The notes beneath the pieces are model-generated. The model was not told where the DNA came from. It ran no database searches and saw only the letters and a program-made list of their open reading frames with translations. From Zestomonas insulae (lineage in GTDB: Bacteria > Pseudomonadota > Gammaproteobacteria > Pseudomonadales > Pseudomonadaceae), in assembly GCF_016901015.1 (NCBI RefSeq), contig NZ_JAFEUP010000001.1, positions 744,001 through 808,000 of the forward strand: 64,000 nucleotides of DNA, in the 5' to 3' direction. Positions within the stretch are counted from its first letter, which is position 1. Every line of letters starts with the position of its first letter. Below are positions 56,304 through 64,000 of this stretch, piece after piece. The position numbers and the translations under genes were made by a program.

Positions 56304-57719
56304 TCAGCGCGTCTTATCGTCCCAGATTCCCGGCTCGAGCTTGGCCTGCACCTCCGGGTACTGACTGGCATCGAAGGTCGGCAGCTTGCCGGCGCGGCGC
56401 TGGGCGTTGTAGTCCTTGGCCAGCTTGATCGCCAGATTGGACAGCAGCAGGATCGCGATCAGGTTGGTGATCGCCATCAGACCCATCGACACGTCGGCGA
56501 GGTTCCACACGAATGGCAGCGACGCCATCGCGCCGAACATCACCATCGCCAGCACCACGAGGCGGAAGATCAGCAGGCCGGCCGGATGGTTGTGCTCGAG
56601 GAACACCAGGCAGTTCTCGGCATAGAAGTAGTTGGCGACGATCGAGGTGAAGGCAAAGAACAGGATGATCACCGCGAGGAAATACTTGCCCCAGTCACCG
56701 ACCTGGCTGGTCAGGGCGTTCTGCACCAGCAGGATGCCCTCGCCCGGCTGCGGCCCGGCGAGCAGGATGATCGCCGCCGAGGCGGTGCAGATCAGCAGCG
56801 TGTCAATGAACACCCCGGCCATCTGCACATAGCCCTGCGAGGCCGGGTGCGGCGGATAGGGAGTGGCCGAGGCCGCGGCGTTGGGCGCCGAGCCCATGCC
56901 CGCCTCGTTGGAGAACAGGCCACGCTTGAAGCCGTTCATGATCGCCGCGGCGACGCCGCCGGCCGCCGCCTCGTGCCAACCGAACGCGCTCTTGACGATC
57001 AGGGCGAGGACGCCGGGCAGCGCGCTGAAGTTGGCGACGATCAACCCGAGCGCCACCAGCAGGTAGGCGACGGCCATGAACGGCACCGCCAGCTCGGAGA
57101 AGCGCGCGATCGAACGCAGTCCACCGAAGATGATCAGCGCGGTAATGATCACCAGGGCAATGCCAGACAGCCACAACGGCACGTCGAACGCCCCGAGCAG
57201 CGCGCCGCTGATGGTGTTGGCCTGTACCGAGTTGAACACGAAGCCGAACGCGAGAATCAGGAACAGGCAAAACAACACGCCCAGCCAGCGCGCGCCCAAG
57301 CCCTTTTCCATGTAGTAGGCCGGGCCGCCGCGGTACTGGCCCTTGTCATCGCGGACCTTGAACAGCTGCGCCAGGGTCGCCTCGACGAAGCCGGTGGCCA
57401 TGCCGACCAGCGCGATCACCCACATCCAGAAAATTGCCCCGGGCCCGCCCAGGGTGATCGCCACCGCCACACCGGCCACGTTGCCGGTGCCGACCCGCGC
57501 CGCCAGCGAGGTACACAGCGCCTGGAACGAGGAAATGCCGGACGCGTCGGACTGCCGGCTGCCCTTCAGCACGCTGAAGGTGTGGCCGAAATGGCGCAAC
57601 TGGATCGCGCCCAGGCGCAGGGTGAAGTACAAACCGGCCCCAACCAGCAGCCAGATCAGGATCTTGCCCCAGATCAGGCCATTGAGCAGGTCGACAATTG
57701 ACGTAGCGAAGTTGCTCAC
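56304..57719 (-). CDS. Alanine/glycine:cation symporter (AgcS family)
   Basis: Inner-membrane amino acid carrier of 471 residues with about ten to eleven hydrophobic helices. Family features include the N-terminal LNGLIWGKILIWLLVGAGLYFTLRLG, the ARVGTGNVAGVAVAITLGGPGAIFWMW core and GLFSNEAGMGSAPNAAA. It lies between rnhB (166 bp upstream) and dnaE (same strand). Substrate is probably D- or L-alanine or glycine with sodium, by family. Confidence 0.92.
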   Translation of the reverse strand: MSNFATSIVDLLNGLIWGKILIWLLVGAGLYFTLRLGAIQLRHFGHTFSVLKGSRQSDASGISSFQALCTSLAARVGTGNVAGVAVAITLGGPGAIFWMWVIALVGMATGFVEATLAQLFKVRDDKGQYRGGPAYYMEKGLGARWLGVLFCLFLILAFGFVFNSVQANTISGALLGAFDVPLWLSGIALVIITALIIFGGLRSIARFSELAVPFMAVAYLLVALGLIVANFSALPGVLALIVKSAFGWHEAAAGGVAAAIMNGFKRGLFSNEAGMGSAPNAAASATPYPPHPASQGYVQMAGVFIDTLLICTASAAIILLAGPQPGEGILLVQNALTSQVGDWGKYFLAVIILFFAFTSIVANYFYAENCLVFLEHNHPAGLLIFRLVVLAMVMFGAMASLPFVWNLADVSMGLMAITNLIAILLLSNLAIKLAKDYNAQRRAGKLPTFDASQYPEVQAKLEPGIWDDKTR

Positions 57720-57885
57720 GAGGACTCCCTGTCGCGTTAGCAGGTGAACGGCTCAGTCCAGACGCAGAGCGCAGGAACCCGGCGCCGCACAAGGCTGACC
57801 CCAGTGAGTGTAGGCAAACGTGACGGACGAATTGTCGATCAGCCCGCCGCGCCCCGAATTGATCTGGCGCAAGGCGGACTGTGGC

Positions 57886-58488
57886 TCAGGCCTGGTCTTC
57901 GAGCAGACGCCGGACCGGCGCAAAGGAGCGCCGATGGATCGGCGTGGGACCGAGGCGCTGCAGCGCCTCGAGGTGCATCGGCGTGGGATAGCCCTTGTGC
58001 ACAGCCAGGCCGTAGCCGGGATAGAGAACATCCAGCGCCTGCATTTCGCGGTCGCGGCTGACCTTGGCGAGAATCGACGCGGCAGCAATCGCCGGCACTC
58101 GGGCATCGCCCTGCACCACTGGCGCGCTCGGCACCTTGAGCTTGGGGCAGCGATTGCCATCGATCAACGCCAGCCTGGGAGTGACCTGCAAGCCCTCCAC
58201 GGCACGCTGCATGGCGAGCATGGTGGCGTGGAGGATGTTCAGCTGGTCGATCTCTTCGACCTCGGCGCGGGCGATGCACCAGGCCAGAGCCTTCTCCTGG
58301 ATCTCGTCGAACAGGCTGTCGCGGCGAGCTTCGCTGAGTTTCTTCGAATCGTTGAGACCACGGATCGGCCGCAACGGATCGAGGATCACCGCGGCGGTAA
58401 CCACCGCACCACACAATGGCCCGCGCCCGACCTCATCGACACCAGCGACCAGCTCTTCGACCAAACTGAAATCCAGACCCAGCTGCAT
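57886..58488 (-). CDS. rnhB: Ribonuclease HII
   Basis: Removes misincorporated ribonucleotides and RNA in RNA-DNA hybrids, 200 residues. The DEVGRG motif places catalytic Asp18 and Glu19, and DGNRCPKL holds another acidic residue. Its ATG overlaps the lpxB stop (ATGA); it is the last gene of the bamA-skp-lpx run. Confidence 0.97.
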   Translation of the reverse strand: MQLGLDFSLVEELVAGVDEVGRGPLCGAVVTAAVILDPLRPIRGLNDSKKLSEARRDSLFDEIQEKALAWCIARAEVEEIDQLNILHATMLAMQRAVEGLQVTPRLALIDGNRCPKLKVPSAPVVQGDARVPAIAAASILAKVSRDREMQALDVLYPGYGLAVHKGYPTPMHLEALQRLGPTPIHRRSFAPVRRLLEDQA

Positions 58489-59621
58489 CAGTTGCGCTCC
58501 AGCAGAGCGAGCACGCCGGTCGCCGCGCTTTGCGAAGCGCCCTGGCGCAGGGTGCGGTGGATCGCATCGAAGCCTTCGGTCTGCGCCACGCCGTTGTCGA
58601 GCAGCGGCAGCAGGGTCTGTGCCAGGGCCTCAGGGGTCGCGGCGTCCTGAATCAGCTCGGGCACCAACAGGCGCTGAGCCAGCAGGTTCGGCAGGGAAAT
58701 GTAGGGACTCTTCACCAGCCGGCGCAGGATGCGGTAGGTCAGCGGCGCCAGCTTGTAGGCGACGACCATCGGCCGCTTGTACAGCAGCGCCTCGAGCGTC
58801 GCGGTACCCGAGGCGATCAGCACCGCGTCACAGGCGGCCAGGGCGGTGTGCGAGCGACCGTCGAGCAGGCTCAACGGCAGGTCGCGTCCGGCCAGCAACG
58901 CCTCCAGCTGCGCACGCCGCTCGGCACTGGCGCACGGCAGCACGAAACGGATGCCTGGGCGCAATTCGCGCAGGCGCTGCGCGGCGTCGAGAAACAGGCT
59001 GCCGAGCTTGGCGACCTCGCCCCCGCGACTGCCGGGCATCAAGGCGACCACCGGCCCTACCGGGGGCAGATCAAGCTCGGCGCGCGCCGCCGCGCGATCG
59101 GCTTCGAGCGGGATGGTGTCCGCCAGCGAGTGGCCGACAAAGCGCACCGGCACGCCATGCTCGGTGTAGAACTGTGCCTCGAAGGGAAACAGCGTGAGCA
59201 TCAGGTCGCAGGCGTCGCGAATCTTCAGCACGCGTTTCTGCCGCCAGGCCCAGACCGAGGGACTGACGTAGTGCACCGTCTTGATCCCGGCACGGCGCAG
59301 TTTGAACTCAAGGCCCAGGTTGAAATCCGGCGCGTCGATGCCGATGAACACATCCGGCTGCGCGGCGATCAGCGTCTGTACCAGGCGCTTGCGCCGGGAC
59401 AGCAGCTCGGGCAATCGGCCGAGCACTTCGACCAACCCCATGACCGCCAGGCGCTCCATCGGAAAGTAGGGCTGCAGGCCTTCAGCCTGCATCAACGGCC
59501 CGCCGACCCCGATGAACTCGATGTCAGGGCGCTGCTGCTTGAGGGCCTGCATCAGGCCGGCGCCCAGGATGTCACCGGACGCTTCGCCGGCAACCAGGGC
59601 AATACGTTGGGGACGAGTCAT
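58488..59621 (-). CDS. lpxB: Lipid-A-disaccharide synthase
   Basis: Glycosyltransferase (GT19) joining UDP-2,3-diacylglucosamine and lipid X, 377 residues. Motifs include [17 protein letters not shown], the IGIDAPDFN and [13 protein letters not shown] segments, and [13 protein letters not shown]. The ATG at 59621 is the family start, 4 nt after lpxA. Confidence 0.97.
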   Translation of the reverse strand: MTRPQRIALVAGEASGDILGAGLMQALKQQRPDIEFIGVGGPLMQAEGLQPYFPMERLAVMGLVEVLGRLPELLSRRKRLVQTLIAAQPDVFIGIDAPDFNLGLEFKLRRAGIKTVHYVSPSVWAWRQKRVLKIRDACDLMLTLFPFEAQFYTEHGVPVRFVGHSLADTIPLEADRAAARAELDLPPVGPVVALMPGSRGGEVAKLGSLFLDAAQRLRELRPGIRFVLPCASAERRAQLEALLAGRDLPLSLLDGRSHTALAACDAVLIASGTATLEALLYKRPMVVAYKLAPLTYRILRRLVKSPYISLPNLLAQRLLVPELIQDAATPEALAQTLLPLLDNGVAQTEGFDAIHRTLRQGASQSAATGVLALLERN

Positions 59622-59625
59622 GGGC

Positions 59626-60402
59626 TCAGCGCGTGATGCCGCGCGAAGAGGCCTGGATGGACTCGATGAACACCGCAACTTCAGGGTACTGCGCGGCCGA
59701 CTCGGCGAGTTCGGCGAGCGCCTTGTCGACGGTCAGGCCCTGGCGGTATACCACCTTGTAGGCGCGGCGCAGCGCTTGAATGGCTTCTTCGCTGAAGCCG
59801 CGCCGACGCATGCCTTCGAAGTTCATGCTGCGCGCTTCTGCGGGGTTGCCGAACACGGTGACGTACGCCGGCACGTCCTTGCCGATAGCGGTGCCCATGC
59901 CGGAGAAACTGTGCGCACCGATGCGGCAGAACTGATGCACCAGGGTGTAGCCAGAAAGAATCGCCCAGTCATCGACGTGCACATGACCGGCCAGCGCGGT
60001 GTTGTTCACCAGGATGCAGTGATTGCCGATCACGCTGTCGTGGCCGATATGCGCGTAGGCCATGATCAGGTTGTGATCGCCGAGGGTGGTTTCCGCACGG
60101 TCCTGCACGGTGCCGCGATGGATGGTGACACCCTCGCGAATGACGTTGTGATCGCCGATCACCAGGCGCGTGGCTTCACCCTTGTACTTCAGGTCCGGCG
60201 TATCTTCGCCGACCGAGGAAAACTGGAAAATGCGGTTGTGCTTGCCAATCCGCGTCGGCCCCTTGAGCACCACGTGCGGGCCGATCACCGTACCCTCGCC
60301 TATTTCCACATCAGCGCCAATGATCGACCAGGGGCCGACTTCGACGTCATCCGCCAGCTTCGCTGATGGATCGATGATCGCGCGAGGGTCAATCAAACTC
60401 AT
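59626..60402 (-). CDS. lpxA: UDP-N-acetylglucosamine acyltransferase
   Basis: First step of lipid A synthesis, 258 residues. It has a left-handed beta-helix of hexapeptide repeats (about 5-180) and catalytic His121 in [10 protein letters not shown]. His121 follows the pattern of the P. aeruginosa enzyme, which prefers a 3-hydroxydecanoyl donor. It overlaps fabZ by 4 bp. Confidence 0.98.
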   Translation of the reverse strand: MSLIDPRAIIDPSAKLADDVEVGPWSIIGADVEIGEGTVIGPHVVLKGPTRIGKHNRIFQFSSVGEDTPDLKYKGEATRLVIGDHNVIREGVTIHRGTVQDRAETTLGDHNLIMAYAHIGHDSVIGNHCILVNNTALAGHVHVDDWAILSGYTLVHQFCRIGAHSFSGMGTAIGKDVPAYVTVFGNPAEARSMNFEGMRRRGFSEEAIQALRRAYKVVYRQGLTVDKALAELAESAAQYPEVAVFIESIQASSRGITR

Positions 60403-60842
60403 AGTTTGCGTTCCGCACAGGTGATTTCCGCCGAGCAGACTTCCTTGCCATCGACACTGGCGCGGCACTCGAACTTCCAGATGCTGCGCTTGCTGCTCAG
60501 GAAACGGGCCTCAAGGATCAGCTGGTCACCCGGCAGTACCGGCTGGCGGAAGCGCAGCTTGTCGGAGCCGACGAAGTAGTACAGGGTGCCATCGGCCGGC
60601 TTCACGTCGAGCATCTTGAAACCGAGGATACCGGCTGCCTGCGCCATCGCTTCAATAATCAGCACGCCCGGCATGATCGGATGCTCAGGGAAGTGGCCGT
60701 TGAAGAAGGGCTCGTTGATGCTGACATTCTTATACGCGCGAATGGTCTTGCCTTCAGCGACATCCAGCTCGACGACGCGATCCACCAGCAGGAACGGGTA
60801 GCGGTGCGGCAGATATTCGCGGATTTCGTTAATGTCCATCAT
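60399..60842 (-). CDS. fabZ: (3R)-hydroxyacyl-[acyl carrier protein] dehydratase FabZ
   Basis: Hot-dog fold dehydratase of fatty acid elongation, 147 residues. Catalytic His50 sits in [12 protein letters not shown] and the acidic partner is Glu64 in [11 protein letters not shown]. Two consecutive ATGs open the gene. It is preceded, 23 nt before the start, by an intrinsic terminator that overlaps the lpxD stop. Confidence 0.98.
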   Translation of the reverse strand: MMDINEIREYLPHRYPFLLVDRVVELDVAEGKTIRAYKNVSINEPFFNGHFPEHPIMPGVLIIEAMAQAAGILGFKMLDVKPADGTLYYFVGSDKLRFRQPVLPGDQLILEARFLSSKRSIWKFECRASVDGKEVCSAEITCAERKL

Positions 60843-60865
60843 GTTCGGGGAAGCCTGTAGTCGAG

Positions 60866-60892
60866 AAAAAAGACACGCGCGAGCCGCGTGTC
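60866..60892 (-). terminator. Intrinsic terminator between lpxD and fabZ
   Basis: Minus strand: GACACGCG pairs perfectly with CGCGTGTC around a 5-nt loop and is followed by six Ts. The first stem bases overlap the lpxD stop codon (TGA at 60893-60891). Confidence 0.88.
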
Positions 60893-61952
60893 AGGCATCA
60901 GATGAAGCATCCCCGGCCGAGGTCACGGCGGCTAGGCGCTTTTCCAGTGTTTGCAGGCGACGCGCCATATCGTCCAGCTGACGGAAGCGTGCCGCGCTCT
61001 TCTTCCACTCCCCCGCGGTCTGCATGGCAGTCCCGGAAGAGTAGGCGCCCGGTTCGGTGATCGAGCGAGTGACCATGGTCATGCCGGTGACGAAGACGCC
61101 ATCGCAGATTTCGATATGACCGACCAGACCGACACCACCGGCCAGCATGCAGTGCTTGCCGATCTTGGCGCTGCCGGAAATGCCGACGCAGCCGGCCATG
61201 GCCGTGTGATCACCGACCTGCACGTTGTGTGCGATCATGATCTGGTTGTCCAGCTTGACGCCATTGCCGATCACGGTGTCGGCCAGCGCCCCGCGATCAA
61301 TGGTGGTGTTCGAGCCGATTTCGACGTCATCGCCAATGGTGACCCCACCGATCTGCGCGATCTTCTGCCAGACACCTCTCTCGTTGGCGAAGCCGAAGCC
61401 CTCGCCACCGATCACCGCGCCGGACTGAATGGACACCCGCTGGCCGATGGTAACGTCGTGGTATAGGGTCACCCGCGGGGCCAGCCAGCCGCCATCGCCG
61501 ATCACCGTGCGCGCGCCGATGAAGCACTGTGCTCCGATGGTCACCCCGGCGCCAATCCGCGCACCACTTTCGATGACCGCATGGGGCCCGACACTCGCGG
61601 TCGGATCCAGCAGCGCGTCGGCGGCAATCACCGCAGTGGGGTGCACCTGACCGGCGACCGCTTGCGGTTTGGGATCGAAGAGATGGGAGATACGTGCATA
61701 GGCCAGATACGGGTCGGCCACCAGCAGCGCATCGCCGGCGTAGCCTTCCGCATCCTTGGCCGTTAACAGCACCGCGCCGGCCTGCGTGGTGGCGAGAAAG
61801 CGACGGTACTGCGGATTGGCCAGAAAACTGAGTTGCTCCGGACCGGCTTCGTGCAGGGTCGCCAAGCCGGTGATCCGCTTGTTCTCGGCGCCACGTAGCG
61901 TAGCGCCGAGACGCTCGGCCAACTGACCGAGGGTCAACGCAGGAGCCGTCAT
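60891..61952 (-). CDS. lpxD: UDP-3-O-(3-hydroxyacyl)glucosamine N-acyltransferase
   Basis: Third acylation step of lipid A, 353 residues. It has an N-terminal uridine-binding domain (about 1-100), a hexapeptide-repeat beta-helix (about 105-300) with catalytic His in [12 protein letters not shown], and a C-terminal helix (about 315-345) that reads like a coiled coil. It begins 2 bp after skp. Confidence 0.97.
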   Translation of the reverse strand: MTAPALTLGQLAERLGATLRGAENKRITGLATLHEAGPEQLSFLANPQYRRFLATTQAGAVLLTAKDAEGYAGDALLVADPYLAYARISHLFDPKPQAVAGQVHPTAVIAADALLDPTASVGPHAVIESGARIGAGVTIGAQCFIGARTVIGDGGWLAPRVTLYHDVTIGQRVSIQSGAVIGGEGFGFANERGVWQKIAQIGGVTIGDDVEIGSNTTIDRGALADTVIGNGVKLDNQIMIAHNVQVGDHTAMAGCVGISGSAKIGKHCMLAGGVGLVGHIEICDGVFVTGMTMVTRSITEPGAYSSGTAMQTAGEWKKSAARFRQLDDMARRLQTLEKRLAAVTSAGDASSDA

Positions 61953-61954
61953 GA

Positions 61955-62458
61955 TCAGCGCAGCTTGTTCATGCGCTCGATGACTTGGCGAGTGATGTCG
62001 AACTGAGGTTTGACATCGACCACCGCGCCGCGCTCGAGCACCAGATCAAAACCGCCGCTCTTGATGACTTCCTCGACGGCCTTGTCCAGGTTCGGCTTGA
62101 GCTTCTTCAGCATGTCACGGTCAGCCACGGCTTTGGCTTCGTTCAGCTCCTTGGACTGGAACTGAAAGTCGCGGGCCTTTTGCTTGAATTCGAGCTCAAG
62201 GCGCTCGCGTTCTGCCTGGGCCATCTTGTCGCCGCCCTTCACCAGACGATCCTGGATGCTCTTGGCGTCGCTTTCCAGGGTCTTCAGCTTGCTCAACTGC
62301 GGGCCGAACTTCTTCTCGGCATCCACGGCGTAACGTTTGGCGGCGTCCGACTCGAGCAGCGCCATTTGATAATTGAGCACGGCAATCTTCATATCCGCGA
62401 AAGCGGGCGACGCCACGCAGACCGCTGCCAGCAAAATCAGTTGAGTCAACTTACGCAC
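61955..62458 (-). CDS. skp: Periplasmic chaperone Skp/OmpH
   Basis: Holds unfolded outer-membrane proteins in the periplasm for BamA. The 167-residue protein has a signal peptide with cleavage after SPAFA (about residue 21) and a long charged helical arm region (about 50-125). It lies 38 bp after bamA and 2 bp before lpxD. Confidence 0.95.
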   Translation of the reverse strand: MRKLTQLILLAAVCVASPAFADMKIAVLNYQMALLESDAAKRYAVDAEKKFGPQLSKLKTLESDAKSIQDRLVKGGDKMAQAERERLELEFKQKARDFQFQSKELNEAKAVADRDMLKKLKPNLDKAVEEVIKSGGFDLVLERGAVVDVKPQFDITRQVIERMNKLR

Positions 62459-62496
62459 GATGCACTCCTGCAGACACTTATGTCGTTATCAAATAA

Positions 62497-64000
62497 TCAG
62501 AAAGTCTGACCGAGGGAGAACTGGAAGACCTGGGTATCGGCATCTTCCGGTTTCTTGATCGGCATACCCAAGCTGAAGCTCAACGGGCCCAGTGCAGTGA
62601 TCCAGGTCAGGCCGACACCCACGGAGCTGGCCAGGTTGTTGAAATCGATATCGCAGGCCGAGTCGTTGACCGGATTCTTTTTCTGGCTGGACGAGCAGCT
62701 GGTGTCAAACACGTTGCCGACGTCCCAGAACAACACGGTGCGCAGCTGACGCTGGTCCTTCACGAATGGCAGCGGGAACAGGTACTCCACCCCACCCTGG
62801 ATCATCACGTTACCACCGAATGGCAGCGGGTCCTGATCCGGATCGGTAAAGCGCCCATCCGCGCCCACGGTGCCGTCGGTAATGATTGCACCGGTGGAGG
62901 TGGTCGCCACGCTCGGGGTACTGCGCGGGCCAAGACTGCTGTCTTCGAAACCACGTACCGAGTTGAAACCACCGGCGTAGTAGTGCTCGTAGAACGGCAG
63001 CTCGGAGGTCGAACCATAGCTGTCGCCATAGCCAAGCTCGGTATGGAAACGCAGCGCCGTTTGCTGAGTCAGCGGCTTGAAGACCTGACCGCGGTAATCG
63101 AGCTTGTAGAACGACAGGTCGCTACCCGGGATGGTCGATTCCAGCACCAGGCTTTGCGAATGCCCGCGGTTCGCCAACACACCCTTGTTCAGGGTGGACT
63201 CCGACCAGCCGACCGACGCTTTGAAGTTCAGGTAGCTGTCGCCTTCCTGATCAATGAAATCCATGATCTCGTCGACGGTGTAGACACCGGTATTGATGTC
63301 GTCCTGCTGCGCAGTCAGGCCGAAGGTCAGGCGCGAGGTCTCGCTGATCGGATAACCGATGCTCATGCCGAAACCGTAGCTGTCCACCGCGTAGCTGGAT
63401 ACGTCGACGTCCAGCTCGTCGTAGTCAGTGGTGCGGAAGAAGGCGTTGTAGCCGAGGCTGACGCCGTCGACGGTCCAGTAGGGGTCCACGAAACCGAAGC
63501 TGTAGCGACTCTGGTACTCACTGCGGGTCAGACCGATGCTGACCTTGTTACCAGTACCGAGGAAGTTGTTCTGGCTGATCGAGCCACCAAGGATCAGACC
63601 GGCGTTCTGCGCAAAGCCGACGCTGGCGGTGATCGAGCCAGACGGCTGCTCTTCCACCGTGTAGTTCACATCCACCTGGTCGTCGGTGCCGGCCACTTGC
63701 GGGGTTTCGACATTGACTTCCTTGAAGTAGCCCAGGCGCTCCAGGCGCGTTTTGGACTGGTCGATCAGGTAGGTCGAGGCCCAGCCACCTTCCATCTGGC
63801 GCATCTCACGACGCAGGACTTCGTCTTCCGTCTTGGTGTTGCCACGGAAATTGATGCGATTGACGTAGGCGCGCTTGCCCGGATCGACGACGAAGGTAAT
63901 GGACACGGTGTGGTCATCGTCGTGCGCTTCCGGCACGCCGTTGACGTTAGCGAAGGTGTAGCCCTCGTTACCCAGGCGACGAGTGATCAACTCGGAGGTG
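62497..64000 (-). CDS. bamA: Outer-membrane assembly factor BamA (partial, N-terminus beyond window)
   Basis: Essential Omp85 protein that inserts beta-barrels into the outer membrane. The window holds the C-terminal 500 residues: the end of POTRA4/POTRA5 (about the first 100 visible, including RAYVNRINFRGNTKTEDEVLRREM) and the 16-strand barrel. The barrel includes the VRGF motif of loop 6 (NSVRGFEDSS) and the C-terminal QFSLGQTF ending in Phe. The start codon is outside the window. Confidence 0.98.
   Translation of the reverse strand, partial: TSELITRRLGNEGYTFANVNGVPEAHDDDHTVSITFVVDPGKRAYVNRINFRGNTKTEDEVLRREMRQMEGGWASTYLIDQSKTRLERLGYFKEVNVETPQVAGTDDQVDVNYTVEEQPSGSITASVGFAQNAGLILGGSISQNNFLGTGNKVSIGLTRSEYQSRYSFGFVDPYWTVDGVSLGYNAFFRTTDYDELDVDVSSYAVDSYGFGMSIGYPISETSRLTFGLTAQQDDINTGVYTVDEIMDFIDQEGDSYLNFKASVGWSESTLNKGVLANRGHSQSLVLESTIPGSDLSFYKLDYRGQVFKPLTQQTALRFHTELGYGDSYGSTSELPFYEHYYAGGFNSVRGFEDSSLGPRSTPSVATTSTGAIITDGTVGADGRFTDPDQDPLPFGGNVMIQGGVEYLFPLPFVKDQRQLRTVLFWDVGNVFDTSCSSSQKKNPVNDSACDIDFNNLASSVGVGLTWITALGPLSFSLGMPIKKPEDADTQVFQFSLGQTF

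Overview
The window is a contiguous piece of a Pseudomonas chromosome: high GC, almost fully coding, with core gene blocks in the order I recall from P. aeruginosa and relatives. Diagnostic features are gacS beside a PirR/PirS-like two-component pair; recX-recA-pncC-mutS-fdxA-rsmZ-rpoS-nlpD-pcm-surE-truD-ispF; and the eno-kdsA-pyrG and bamA-skp-lpxD-fabZ-lpxA-lpxB-rnhB blocks. Species cannot be fixed by reading alone. rhlG and the mprF/virJ pair fit the broad P. aeruginosa lineage. No prophage, IS element, CRISPR array or plasmid function is visible.

Layout. 1-7557: a PirS-like kinase (cut by the window edge) and PirR-like regulator (minus) back to back with gacS, ldhA and two small genes (plus), then dinB (minus). 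7700-8055: two identical initiator tRNA genes, each with its own promoter and terminator. 8216-12760: mprF-virJ (lipid aminoacylation and its hydrolase) and a cytochrome b561. A REPIN separates these from kup (minus). 15011-16336: rimO. 16585-22658: an accessory-looking run of small enzymes (HD hydrolase, two VOC proteins, thioesterase, YCII, a catalytically degenerate RluF-like protein, YehS, RhlG, TrmO, a monooxygenase-like protein). 22718-31218: fpr/finR, dgkA, erdR, an EamA exporter, a DTW protein, fadL, a small secreted protein and a LOG protein. 31249-45836: DNA repair, stress sigma factor and formaldehyde detoxification. 45833-64000: essential minus-strand genes for cell division, glycolysis, KDO, CTP, tRNA-Ile lysidine, malonyl-CoA, replication, lipid A and outer-membrane assembly. 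bamA is cut by the right edge.

Functional links. GacS at the left and the small RNA rsmZ at 36.7 kb belong to one pathway (GacS/GacA-RsmZ-RsmA). rsmZ shows its eight GGA motifs, its intrinsic terminator and a perfect GacA box 183 nt upstream. A perfect PsrA-type operator lies inside nlpD where the rpoS promoter is expected, and recA has a canonical LexA box. The clearest structural oddity is a set of five intrinsic terminators on the minus strand (lpxD/fabZ, fghA/ispF, eno/ftsB, accA/tilS, agcS/dnaE). Their U-tracts end 3-23 nt before the next start codon, leaving no room for a promoter. I did not find a convincing wholly new system; the best leads are these junctions, the degenerate pseudouridine synthase, the covarying REPIN and several regulator-site candidates.
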